Source of the DNA: Bordetella parapertussis
GTDB lineage: Bacteria > Pseudomonadota > Gammaproteobacteria > Burkholderiales > SG8-41
Direction of reading: 5' to 3'
DNA length: 34,503 bases
Assembly (NCBI GenBank): GCA_945865805.1
Contig: CAMBGJ010000008.1
Coordinates: 1-34,503, forward strand
Under the pieces are notes generated by a model. The model saw only the letters and a list, made by a program, of their open reading frames with translations. It ran no database searches and was not told where the DNA came from. Shown here one piece after another: positions 26,614 to 34,435 of this stretch. Positions within the stretch are counted from its first letter, which is position 1; every line of letters begins with the position of its first letter. The translations under genes were made by a program, and so were the position numbers.

Positions 26614-27363
26614 CTAAGCGGCTTTGCAGATGGCAGCGAATTCATCCGCCACCAGCGCTGCGCCGCCGATCAAGCCGCCATCGATATCCGCCATCGCAAA
26701 AAGCTGCGCGGCGTTCGCACCCTTGACACTGCCACCATAAAGAATCGGCAACCCATCTGCCACGCGCATATCCTGATCCGCAATACGCCCGCGGATCAAA
26801 GCATGCACTGCCTGCGCCTGCTCCGGCGTGGCCGTCTTGCCAGTGCCGATAGCCCACACCGGCTCATACGCCATCACGGCTTGTCCCAGCGCAGCCACGC
26901 CTGACTGCGCGATCACCGCATCCATTTGCCGCGCAATCACCTGCTCCATCACGCCGGACTCGCGCTCCGCCAGCGTTTCGCCCACGCACAAAATCGGCGT
27001 CAGGCCCGCCTTCAACACAGCAGCGAATTTTTTCGCCACCACCCCATCTGTATCGCCAAACAGCGCGCGCCGCTCGGAATGCCCAACAATCACAAAACGG
27101 CAACCAAAATCCGCCACCATGCCCGCCGAAACCCCGCCGGTGTAGGCGCCGTGTTCGTACTCGCACACATCCTGCGCGCCCCACGATATGCCCTGCCCGC
27201 GCAAAATCTGCTCGGTTTGCGCCAGATAGGGATACGGCACACACACCGCGCAACGCGCGCTCGTGACCGAAGCCAGCAAAGGAATCAAAGACTTAAGCAA
27301 TGCCTGATTCGAAGCCAGGTTGCCATTCATCTTCCAGTTACCCGCGACCAACTTGCTACGCAT
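26614..27363 (-). CDS. tpiA: Triosephosphate isomerase
   Basis: A 249-residue glycolytic enzyme interconverting dihydroxyacetone phosphate and glyceraldehyde 3-phosphate. The catalytic residues are all seen: Lys in AGNWKMNG, His in IVGHSERR, Glu in AYEPVWAIGTG, plus the phosphate loop LYGGSVKGAN. The ATG at 27363 gives the family start MRSKLVAGNWKMNG. A predicted transcription start near 27385 rules out a longer frame to 27429 and makes an ATG at 27381 unlikely. It is the first gene of the tpiA–secG–tRNA–nuo block. Confidence 0.96.
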   Translation of the reverse strand: MRSKLVAGNWKMNGNLASNQALLKSLIPLLASVTSARCAVCVPYPYLAQTEQILRGQGISWGAQDVCEYEHGAYTGGVSAGMVADFGCRFVIVGHSERRALFGDTDGVVAKKFAAVLKAGLTPILCVGETLAERESGVMEQVIARQMDAVIAQSGVAALGQAVMAYEPVWAIGTGKTATPEQAQAVHALIRGRIADQDMRVADGLPILYGGSVKGANAAQLFAMADIDGGLIGGAALVADEFAAICKAA

Positions 27364-27391
27364 TTCGCACCCGGCTGACATTAACCGTCGG

Positions 27392-27420
27392 ATTTTACCG
27401 GGACAGCGACTAACGGTCAA
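27392..27420 (-). promoter_or_regulatory. Sigma70-like promoter of tpiA–secG–tRNA–nuo
   Basis: On the minus strand TTGACC (27415–27420) and TAAAAT (27392–27397) are exactly 17 bases apart. The predicted start of transcription is about 20 bases before the tpiA ATG at 27363. It is the best promoter match upstream of the nuo operon in this window. Confidence 0.6.
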
Positions 27421-27760
27421 CGCAAGCACATGGGAATGCGTGAGAGAAAGCCATGGATTTGACGGGCTTTTTCAGGTGACGCACGCTATCAACGCAGGAA
27501 TTATTTGTGCACGATAGCGATACGGCGAAACCAGCGCTGCTAAACCCTGCTCGTCCGCGCATAAAGTCTACCGCTACCTCGCTTCGACTCTGCAAACGGC
27601 AACGGCGCGCGCAACACCTGAGGCACAGGCTCACCGGGCGACGTCGAAGAAGTCGCATTTTCACCTTCCAGGAACGCACTCAAGGTGATAAAAAATATCA
27701 ATAAAAACAATTTGTTACGTATAATAGTCGCAACTTTCCTCGACCTGCCGGAGCGATCTT
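27421..27760. other. Divergent intergenic region tpiA / ChaN-like gene
   Basis: About 340 bases with no convincing gene. Short frames on both strands have no family resemblance or ribosome binding sites. It holds AT-rich element I near the right end, and TATAAT at about 27719–27724 which may be the −10 box of the ChaN-like gene, without a clear −35 box. Confidence 0.5.
27684..27723 (-). repeat. AT-rich interspersed element, copy I
   Basis: The minus strand reads ACGTAACAAATTGTTTTTAT then TGATATTTTTTATCACC. Bases 27691–27711 are identical in inverted orientation to 19181–19201 inside nuoG. Unlike most copies it precedes a plus-strand gene, and its edge overlaps a TATAAT. Confidence 0.65.
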
Positions 27761-28624
27761 TTGCGGCTCAATACCTTGCTACCCGCCTTGTGCCTGATCA
27801 GCTGGCTCCACGGTTGCGCGACTACACCGTCGCGTCATGCGTGGGAAAACCGTCTTTCCGGCGACAACATCGTGCTGCTGGGCGAGGTGCACGACAATGC
27901 CGAGCATCATCGCTTGCGGCTGGACGTGTTGCGGCGTGCGTTCGACGCGGGCTGGCGTCCATCCATAGCGATGGAGCAATTCGACCGCGAACGGCAGCCA
28001 GACATCGAGCGCGCACGCCGGGAACGCCCGCGCGACGCGCAGCATGTGATCGACCTCGCAGGTCTTAATCGCAGCGGCACGCGCAGCAACTGGGCGTGGG
28101 ATTTTTACCGGCCCTTTGTCGAGCTGGCGCTGGCGTACGACTTACCGCTAATCGCCGCCAACCTGTCGCGCGCGGATATCGGCCAGATCATGAAAGGTGG
28201 CTACGCCGCACTATTCGATGCGCAAACCATCAATACGCTCGGTCTGAAAAGCGTGCCCGCCGATCTGCAAGCCGTCCAGGAACAAGTCATTGAACAAGGC
28301 CATTGCAACGCGCTGCCGCCGCATGTGGTGCCCGCAATGACTCGAGGACAACTGGCGCGCGATGCGGTAATGGCATCCATCGTGAGTCATCATTCGGTGC
28401 AGGGCATCGTGCTGTTGGCCGGCAATAGCCACGTCAGACGCGACAGGGGCGCGCCGCGCTGGCTCAATCGCGCGCATCTGGCGCGAACTTACGCCGTTGG
28501 CTATCTGGAAAATCCGCCGTCTGGCGCCGGGGCAAACGCATTCGATGCGGTAGTGCCTACCAAGGCGGCAGAACGCCCCGATCCCTGCCTCGCCTTCAAG
28601 AAACGCATCGAGCAAATACGTTAG
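27761..28624 (+). CDS. ChaN-family (haem-binding uptake, Tiki superfamily) lipoprotein
   Basis: A 287-residue probable outer-membrane or periplasmic lipoprotein. The signal peptide MRLNTLLPALCLISWLHGC ends in a lipobox with Cys19. The ChaN/DUF399 domain follows: IVLLGEVHDNAEHH (about 37–50), SIAMEQFDRERQ, WAWDFYRPFVELAL, LPLIAANLSRADI and IVLLAGNSHVRRDRGAP. Conserved Glu and His residues of the Tiki/EreA-like fold (GEVHDN, GNSHVR) are intact. Characterised ChaN binds haem for iron uptake. The start is TTG at 27761, supported by GGAG eight bases upstream and by the signal peptide. It converges on the next gene, leaving only three bases between the stop codons. Confidence 0.88.
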   Translation: MRLNTLLPALCLISWLHGCATTPSRHAWENRLSGDNIVLLGEVHDNAEHHRLRLDVLRRAFDAGWRPSIAMEQFDRERQPDIERARRERPRDAQHVIDLAGLNRSGTRSNWAWDFYRPFVELALAYDLPLIAANLSRADIGQIMKGGYAALFDAQTINTLGLKSVPADLQAVQEQVIEQGHCNALPPHVVPAMTRGQLARDAVMASIVSHHSVQGIVLLAGNSHVRRDRGAPRWLNRAHLARTYAVGYLENPPSGAGANAFDAVVPTKAAERPDPCLAFKKRIEQIR

Positions 28625-28627
28625 ACG

Positions 28628-29683
28628 TTAAAGCGCTTGCACCACCGCGTCGCCCATCTGTGACGTGGAGGCTTTGCCACCCAGGTCGCCGGTCAGATGT
28701 TGGGCATCCGTGATCACTTTTTCCATCGCGTTGTCGATCAACGTGGCAGCTGCAACCGCTGATGCCTGCTGGTGTTTACGCCCCAGCCACTCCAGCAACA
28801 TCTTGCCGGACATGATCATCGCGTACGGATTGGCGATAGCCTTGCCGGCAATATCAGGCGCGGAGCCGTGCGTGGCCTGCGCCATCGCCTGATGCTGGCC
28901 CACGCACAGGCCCGGCGCCAGACCCAGCCCGCCCACCACCGCCGCGCCCAGATCGGTGAGGATGTCACCGAAAAGATTGGTCGTTACCACCACGTCGAAC
29001 TGCTGCGGCTGCATGGCGAGCTTGGCAGCCATGCCGTCGATCAGCACATGCTCGAGCTTCACATCCGGATATTCGGTGGCGCCCTTGCGGCACTCGTCGG
29101 CGAACATGCCGCAGCACAGCTTGTAGGTGGATTCCTTGTGCACCGAGGTGACTTTTTTCATCGTACGCGTGCGAGCGATCTCGAACGCCTCGCGCGCCAC
29201 GCGATTCGCCCCCGTGCGTGTCACCACGCGCGTGCCGATGGAGATTTCGTCGTTGGGCCGAAATTCGCCGTTGCCCGCAATCACCACACCGCCCGATTGC
29301 AGGCCCTCGGTGACTTCGCGAATGATCACCACGTCCACGCCCTTGTGCAGCGACTGAATATTGGCGTAGCTACGCACCGGCTTTACGCTGGCGTAGAGCT
29401 CGAATTTTTTGCGCAACCCGGCGTTCACCCACGTCGGGTCGTTGCGTGGATAGGCGTTATGCCCCATCGGCCCGAGGATGAATCCATCCATGCCACGCAG
29501 CGCGTCAACCGTGATTTTTGGGATGGTGTGGCCATGAGATTCGTGCGCCTTGCGTCCCACCGGCAACGGATGCCACTCCACCGCGCAGCCGGTTTTCGCC
29601 ACAGCGGCTTTCATCACCTGGACGGCTTCGGGCACCACTTCCAAGCCGATGTCGTCGCCCAGCAATATCGCAATCTTCAACAA
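28628..29683 (-). CDS. Isocitrate/isopropylmalate dehydrogenase family oxidoreductase
   Basis: A 351-residue beta-decarboxylating dehydrogenase. The family signature is clear at NLFGDILTDLGAAVVGGLGLAPG (about 236–258, cited by NLFGDILTDL), with Asp216, Asp240 and Asp244 as likely metal ligands, KPVRSY for the substrate Arg and VHKEST for the Lys. The N-terminal loop is LLGDDIGLEV where LPGDGIGPE is usual, and IREVTEG replaces the common RENTEG, so it is a divergent member, nearer to NAD-isocitrate/tartrate-type enzymes than to LeuB. The TTG start at 29683 has GAGGA upstream. It follows the frameshifted acyl-CoA dehydrogenase by 18 bases and is probably part of that operon. Substrate unknown. 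Confidence 0.85.
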   Translation of the reverse strand: MLKIAILLGDDIGLEVVPEAVQVMKAAVAKTGCAVEWHPLPVGRKAHESHGHTIPKITVDALRGMDGFILGPMGHNAYPRNDPTWVNAGLRKKFELYASVKPVRSYANIQSLHKGVDVVIIREVTEGLQSGGVVIAGNGEFRPNDEISIGTRVVTRTGANRVAREAFEIARTRTMKKVTSVHKESTYKLCCGMFADECRKGATEYPDVKLEHVLIDGMAAKLAMQPQQFDVVVTTNLFGDILTDLGAAVVGGLGLAPGLCVGQHQAMAQATHGSAPDIAGKAIANPYAMIMSGKMLLEWLGRKHQQASAVAAATLIDNAMEKVITDAQHLTGDLGGKASTSQMGDAVVQAL

Positions 29684-29701
29684 GATAATTCCTCAATCCG
29701 T

Positions 29702-30897
29702 TCAGTGGATGTAATGCCGTATAGCCTTCATGCGCGTCACCGAATCACCGGCCAGATGCGTCCAGATGTGTGCGTCGCGCACCAGTTTTTCAGTGAGGGC
29801 ATCGATTTCCAGGCCGTTGGAACCGTGCAGATCCATATTGAGCGCAGTGACGCGCTGAATCGCCATTTTGGAAAAATTGGTCACCAACAACGCCGGGCCG
29901 AAATCCTTGGCGGCGGGGTCGCGCGCCAACGCGCGATCACGCTCCCAAGCGGTGCGCAGCACGAACGAGCGCAACGCTTCGGTGAGCATGCGCATTTCCG
30001 ACAACTGCAGTTGCGCCAGTTGCTGGTCGGCCAGCGGTTTACCGCCTTCGCGATGCGTGGTGGCGTGATGCATGCCATGCTCCACTGCGGCGTCGCACAC
30101 GCCCAGCGCATTAGCCGCCAATTCCAGATCACCGAACTCCGACGGATCGCCGCCGCGCACGCGTGCGCCACCATGCGCCTCGCCCACCACATTGGCGTGC
30201 GGCACGCGCGCGTTGTCGAAAATCAGCTCCGCATTTTGGTAAAAGCGCCAGCCACGTTTATTGAACACCTTGCCGTGGCGAAAACCCGGCGTAACGGCGG
30301 GCACCAGAAACAACGTGGTGCCGTTGCGCGCATCGACTTTGGAATCCGAGCGCGTACGCACGAAAACAGCTTGGCGATATTGCCGTTGGCGATGAACACT
30401 TTTTCGCCGTTGAGTATCCATTCATCACCCTGGCGCTCGGCGCGCAACCGCAGACCCGAGGCCACATCGCCCGGCGGCAGGCGGTTATCCGACCCGGAGT
30501 TCGGCTCGGTGCTGCCCGACCCCAGCAGATACGTATCGTCGGCGAGAAACGGCGGCAGAAAGCGCTGCTTCTGATCCTCGGTACACACGGCGGCGATCAA
30601 CTGGCTCCATTTCCAGTTCTGGCTGAACGCCTTGCAAATCGCACTGTCACCCTTGGCGAGTTCGGCGATCACCAGCGTTTGCGTTACCAGATCGATGCCG
30701 TGCCCGCCGTAGGCCTTGGGCGTGGCTGCGGTTCTGAAACCGAGTTTGGACCCTTTGCGAATCAAATCCCAGTCGAAGGTATCTTGCGGCGCTTCCATGG
30801 CGTCGCGGGCGAGCGAGCGTGGGCGTATTTCTTCGAGCGCAAATTTGCGTGCCTTGAGTTGCCACTCGCGCTGTTCGTCGTTAAGGGAAAAATCCAT
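29702..30897 (-). pseudogene. Acyl-CoA dehydrogenase with a single-base frameshift
   Basis: The two halves of one acyl-CoA dehydrogenase lie in adjacent frames. The first begins MDFSLNDEQREW at 30897 (AAAGGA upstream) and contains GSTEPNSGSD and NGEKVFIANGNIAKLF. The second continues at once with VRTRSD, TTLFLVPAVTPGF and MDLHGSNGLEIDALTEKLVRDA. Adding one T to the TTTT run (AAAA at 30363–30366) restores a single 398-residue frame reading KLFFVRTRSD. Everything else is well preserved, so the event is recent or a base-calling error. Its C-terminal segment is divergent from typical GGYGY motifs. It starts 10 bases after the neighbouring acyl-CoA dehydrogenase, and the two may form a heteromeric enzyme. 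Confidence 0.85.
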
Positions 30898-30907
30898 CGT
30901 CGTTCCT

Positions 30908-32068
30908 TTATGAATGGGCGCGTTGAAAGCCCGCGACGGCTTCGGCGACCAGTAACCTGGCGGCACCCGCGCCAACTTCGCCATGCTTGAACATCAAGGC
31001 ATCGTCCACGTATTTTTGCAGTGGCATGTCGCGCATCACGCCCATCGCGCCAAAACATTCGGCAGCGCGTTCGGTGACGTCCACCATCAGCTCGCTGGTA
31101 TACGCACGCGCCATGTGATGCAGCGGCAGGCCCGAAACGCTGCGATCGGCTACAGCCGCCGGGTGATCGACCACCCACGCCGCTTTCCACGCCATATTGC
31201 GCGCGGCTTCGAGCTTGATCGCCATGTCGGCAAGGAAGGTGCCGATGGCCTGATGTTCGATGGTTTTCTTGCCGCCCTGACGACGCAGCCGGGTGTAATC
31301 AATCGCCGCTTCGAACGCCGCCTGGCCGATATCGATATTGGCGGCAGCGAGCAGCGGCGAGACGCGTTGCGTGTAACGCGTGCCTACGTCGCTCAGCAAC
31401 ACATCGCTGTCAGGTACGATGCAGTCTTTGAGCACTACCGTGCCCGCCGCGCCATGTCCCCAGCGCAGGGTTGCACCGCCGCGCGTACGGCTTGCCTCGC
31501 GCACGGTTAAGCCCGCCGTGCCGCGCGACACGGGCAACGTGATATCGCCGCTTGCGCTGCTGGCGTTGACTGCAAACAAATGCGCGACCGCAGCATTAGC
31601 CACGGCAGCGAACTCGCCGTTAACCACCCACGCACCTGCGCTGTTTTTCACTGCTGTAGCCTGCGGCGCTGGCGTGCCGCTGGCGCTGTGATAGGCGGCT
31701 GCGCGGCCCGCATCCGGGTTACGCCCGGGGTAGGCCAGGTGATAAGCCACATCCGCAGTGAACGTCGGCAGATAACGCTGGCGTTGTTCGTTGGACAAGA
31801 CCTCACCGAACAGCAAGCGCGCCAGCACGGCCGTATGCGCCATCACCACCGCGATATCCGGGTCGCCCTGGGCGAGTTCCTCGATCACGAGACAGGCCGT
31901 ATGGCTGTCCGCGCCCGCGCCGCCGTGGGCTTCCGCCAGCGACAGCGCGCGCAGGCCCATGCTGGAGGCCGCATTAAGCAAATCCGTCAGCAAGGGCTTA
32001 TCAAAAGGCTCCAACCGGCGTGGATGCAAGGTAACCGGCTTCATTTCGTCGCGCGCAAAGCCGCGCAC
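30908..32068 (-). CDS. Acyl-CoA dehydrogenase with apparently altered start
   Basis: A 386-residue acyl-CoA dehydrogenase from the GTG at 32068. Recognisable parts are LAEAHGGAGADSHTACLVIEELAQGDP, seen in EAHGGAGADS and EELAQGDPD, then LKDCIVPDSDVL, FEAAIDYTRLRRQGGKKTIEHQ (ARQ-F-K-like helix, seen as RRQGGKKTIEHQ), and FGAMGVMRDMPLQKYVDDA. The mid-domain lacks the usual T-E-P-x-A-G-SD and has PGRNPDAGRA. Codons upstream of the GTG continue the family N-terminus (YNLHLSAEQIEI) as far as ATT at 32116, where GGAGG stands at ideal spacing; no ATG is present. The gene is therefore probably impaired or uses a poor start. Confidence 0.8.
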   Translation of the reverse strand: MRGFARDEMKPVTLHPRRLEPFDKPLLTDLLNAASSMGLRALSLAEAHGGAGADSHTACLVIEELAQGDPDIAVVMAHTAVLARLLFGEVLSNEQRQRYLPTFTADVAYHLAYPGRNPDAGRAAAYHSASGTPAPQATAVKNSAGAWVVNGEFAAVANAAVAHLFAVNASSASGDITLPVSRGTAGLTVREASRTRGGATLRWGHGAAGTVVLKDCIVPDSDVLLSDVGTRYTQRVSPLLAAANIDIGQAAFEAAIDYTRLRRQGGKKTIEHQAIGTFLADMAIKLEAARNMAWKAAWVVDHPAAVADRSVSGLPLHHMARAYTSELMVDVTERAAECFGAMGVMRDMPLQKYVDDALMFKHGEVGAGAARLLVAEAVAGFQRAHS

Positions 32069-32149
32069 AGTGTCGGGGATTTCGATCTGCTCCGCGCTAA
32101 GATGTAAATTGTAAATAGCGCCTCCTGGCTGATGGTGTTACCACGATAG

Positions 32150-32570
32150 AACGGCGGGTGCAGCGCGGGAACAGTTGTTGTTCGCGCAGCGCCCGCGTGA
32201 TCGTCTGCTGCCGCGTATTGATTATAGGCGATGGCATCTTTGCCGACGCAACCATGCTCGTGTACGAAATCGATTCATAGCCCGGCAATCCGGAGGCTGC
32301 CATCGTAGGCAATTCCGGCGCCAACGCCGAAGGCTGGGGACTGGTCATCGTCAGCGCACGTAGCTTGTCCGACAGGATATGCCCCTTAACCGAGCCGATG
32401 CCGGGAAACATCAACTGCACTTCGCCGCTGCTCAGCGCATGGACCGCGGCCCCCGCGCCCCTACAAAAAATGCGCACGATATCGATGCCGACAGCGACTT
32501 GAACCGTTCTCCCGAAAGGTGATTGCCCAATCCCGGCAAGGTGGAAGCGTAAGCAGAATAGTCACGGCGA
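32150..32570 (-). pseudogene. Remnant of a Bug/TctC-family receptor gene
   Basis: Only the middle of a Bug receptor is left. One frame gives YASTLPGLGNHLSGERFKSL. The adjacent frame continues with VGIDIVRIFCRGAG, HALSSGEVQLMF, SDKLRALTMTS and AASGLPGYESISYTSMVASA, which align with the family's Y-A-S-x-G…HLxGE, IPYKGxGPA, GxVQ, LRALAVT and PGxExxxW blocks. The shift near 32485 is explained by one missing base. The signal peptide, N-terminal third and the last roughly 40 residues cannot be found. It lies directly upstream of the two acyl-CoA dehydrogenases, as a receptor of the same lost pathway would. Confidence 0.75.
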
Positions 32571-32628
32571 CAAAAAAATTCTCGCGACATCGCTAGCTGC
32601 AGATGCAACGAACCCGAAAATAGCCATA

Positions 32629-32666
32629 ACATAAGTAATTGATTTAGTTGATTATTTTAGTTACGC
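32629..32666 (+). repeat. AT-rich interspersed element, copy J
   Basis: The plus strand reads ACATAAGTAATTGATTTAGT then TGATTATTTTAGTTACGC. It lies upstream of the Bug remnant, outside any present gene. Confidence 0.6.
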
Positions 32667-33055
32667 TTTTCCTTACCGTGAGGAGTCCACTGAATTGACG
32701 AGGGATGATTGTGCCGCGCGCCACCGCAGCATAATCTCGCCTGGCTACTGTGGTAAATAGGCTAACGTGTGCTGGAACTGGTTCAAATATCATCGAGTTG
32801 CCACTGCGGAAGACACGCCAGCGGCCAGCGATCGATGTTTGCAGCCGGGGGCATTGGGCGCGCAAGCGTCGACACATGAGAAACCGCTGCAAAAATACAG
32901 GCGCACAGTATCCCAGTATTGTTCTGCAATGTGTCTACCAGCAAATAGACAACGGCAAATAGCAACTAATGTCGCTAATTGTTTCGCCGTCCTGGCGGCG
33001 AGCGGTAAAATAGGCCATTTCCCACATCAACGACAAACACGACAATCACGTTTTT
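32667..33055. other. Gene-free region before the sugar transferase gene
   Basis: About 390 bases. Short frames on both strands lack ribosome binding sites and family motifs. A small hairpin (CGCC-gtcct-GGCG near 32990) and GGTAAAATAG near 33003–33012, a possible −10 box, lie upstream of the sugar transferase ATG. No clear −35 box was identified. Confidence 0.45.
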
Positions 33056-34435
33056 ATGGCCCAACGAGCAAGCCCACCGACCCTGCGCGGCGCCACCCGG
33101 CTTTCGGTGGCGCGCGGCCAGTTACTCAATCTGATCGAGGTCTTGCTGGATCCGTTGGTCTTGGTGCTGTCGCAGTGGGCGGTGGCGCTTTGGCTTGAGG
33201 GGCACCTAGGGCCGCGCGATATTATTCTGTCGCTGATCGTATTTTCGTTAACCTTTCCGGGTTCGCCGCGGCTGGAAATGCCGCCCTGGCGCGCCGTACG
33301 GCATATCGTCGTCGGCTGGGTCGCGCTATCCGGGCTGCTGTTCATTTTCGGCTATGCAAGCCGCTATCTGAATGAATTCAATCTCGATGTCATCCTGCAC
33401 TGGTGGTGGGTGACGATGGTCAGTCTGCTGGCAGCGCATTTTTTGCTGAAGTGGGCTGCCCCGTTCATCCGCGAACTTCAAGGCCCGCAGCGATGCGTGA
33501 TACTGGCGGGCATGAACGAGCAGGGCCTTGAGCTCGCCCGACGTCTCACGGTCGATCTGTATGCTAATGTGCGCTTGCTCGGGTTTTTCGACGATCGGGG
33601 CGAAACACGCGTCGACAATCCCGATAGATTCCCGATGCTGGGTAAGTTTGCGGAAATGCCAGAATTCGTGAAAAAAAACAAGGTAGATGTTATTTACCTC
33701 TCGCTGCCGATGGCTTCGCAGCAACGCATCCTGAGTCTGCTCGAAGCCTTGCGGGATACCACCGGCTCGATCTATTTCGTGCCGGATACCTTTGTGACTG
33801 ACCTGATTCAGGGGCGAATGGATTCGGTGGGAGGGATTCCCGTCGTGGCCGTTTGCGAGACGCCGTTCATGGGCGTTAACCGCGTCATCAAACGCAGCAC
33901 GGACGTCGTGCTCGCAACACTGATTCTTGTGCTGATTTCGCCGCTGCTGCTGATCATTGCACTGATGATCAAACTCACCTCGCCGGGCCCGGTCATATTC
34001 AAACAGCGGCGCTACGGGCTGGACGGCGGCGATATCCTGGTTTACAAGTTCCGCTCGATGACGGTGATGGAAGACGGCGCCGCCGTGAAGCAGGCGCAAA
34101 AAAACGATCTGCGCTTAACGCCCATCGGCGGCTTCCTGCGCAAATCCTCGCTCGATGAATTGCCGCAGTTTCTGAACGTTCTACGCGGCAGCATGAGCAT
34201 CGTCGGCCCGCGCCCGCACGCGGTGGCGCACAACGAGGAATATCGCAAGCTGATCAAAGGCTACATGCTGCGGCACAAGGTGCCGCCCGGCATTACGGGC
34301 TGGGCGCAGGTCAACGGCTTTCGCGGTGAAACGGATACGCTGGATAAGATGAAGGGAGGCGGATTCAAGTCTGAAGTGCAACCGCGTTATGATGCGAGTG
34401 TAGCTTCTTCCAGAAGACTTCGTGGGGTGTTTTGA
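33056..34435 (+). pseudogene. Undecaprenyl-phosphate hexose-1-phosphate transferase (WcaJ-type), 3′ end replaced by IS
   Basis: An initiating polyisoprenyl-phosphate sugar-1-phosphate transferase for exopolysaccharide or capsule. N-terminal hydrophobic segments and a CoA-binding-like Rossmann domain (CVILAGMNEQGLELARRL, LLGFFDDRGETR) are followed by the bacterial sugar transferase domain: KRSTDVVLATLILVLISPLL (about 278), KFRSM, SSLDELPQFLNVLRGSMSIVGPRPHA (cited by SLDELPQFLNVL and VGPRPHA, about 364) and GITGWAQVNGFRGETDTLDK. Normal sequence stops near residue 432 after DKMK. The rest (27 residues) is IS-derived and out of family, so roughly 30–40 C-terminal residues, including the usual R-x-x-x-DLxYIxNWS segment, are missing. 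No good ribosome binding site precedes the ATG. Confidence 0.85.

Noticed and set aside
27410-27679. Minus-strand frame of 89 codons upstream of tpiA
   Set aside because: It overlaps the predicted tpiA promoter, lacks a ribosome binding site and has an Arg/Cys-rich composition without family resemblance.
28772-30574. 600-codon plus-strand frame
   Set aside because: It spans the antisense of two different genes and a gap, and has no recognisable domain.
32767-33198. Plus-strand frame of 143 codons before and over the sugar transferase start
   Set aside because: It overlaps the transferase in another frame, and has no motif and no ribosome binding site.
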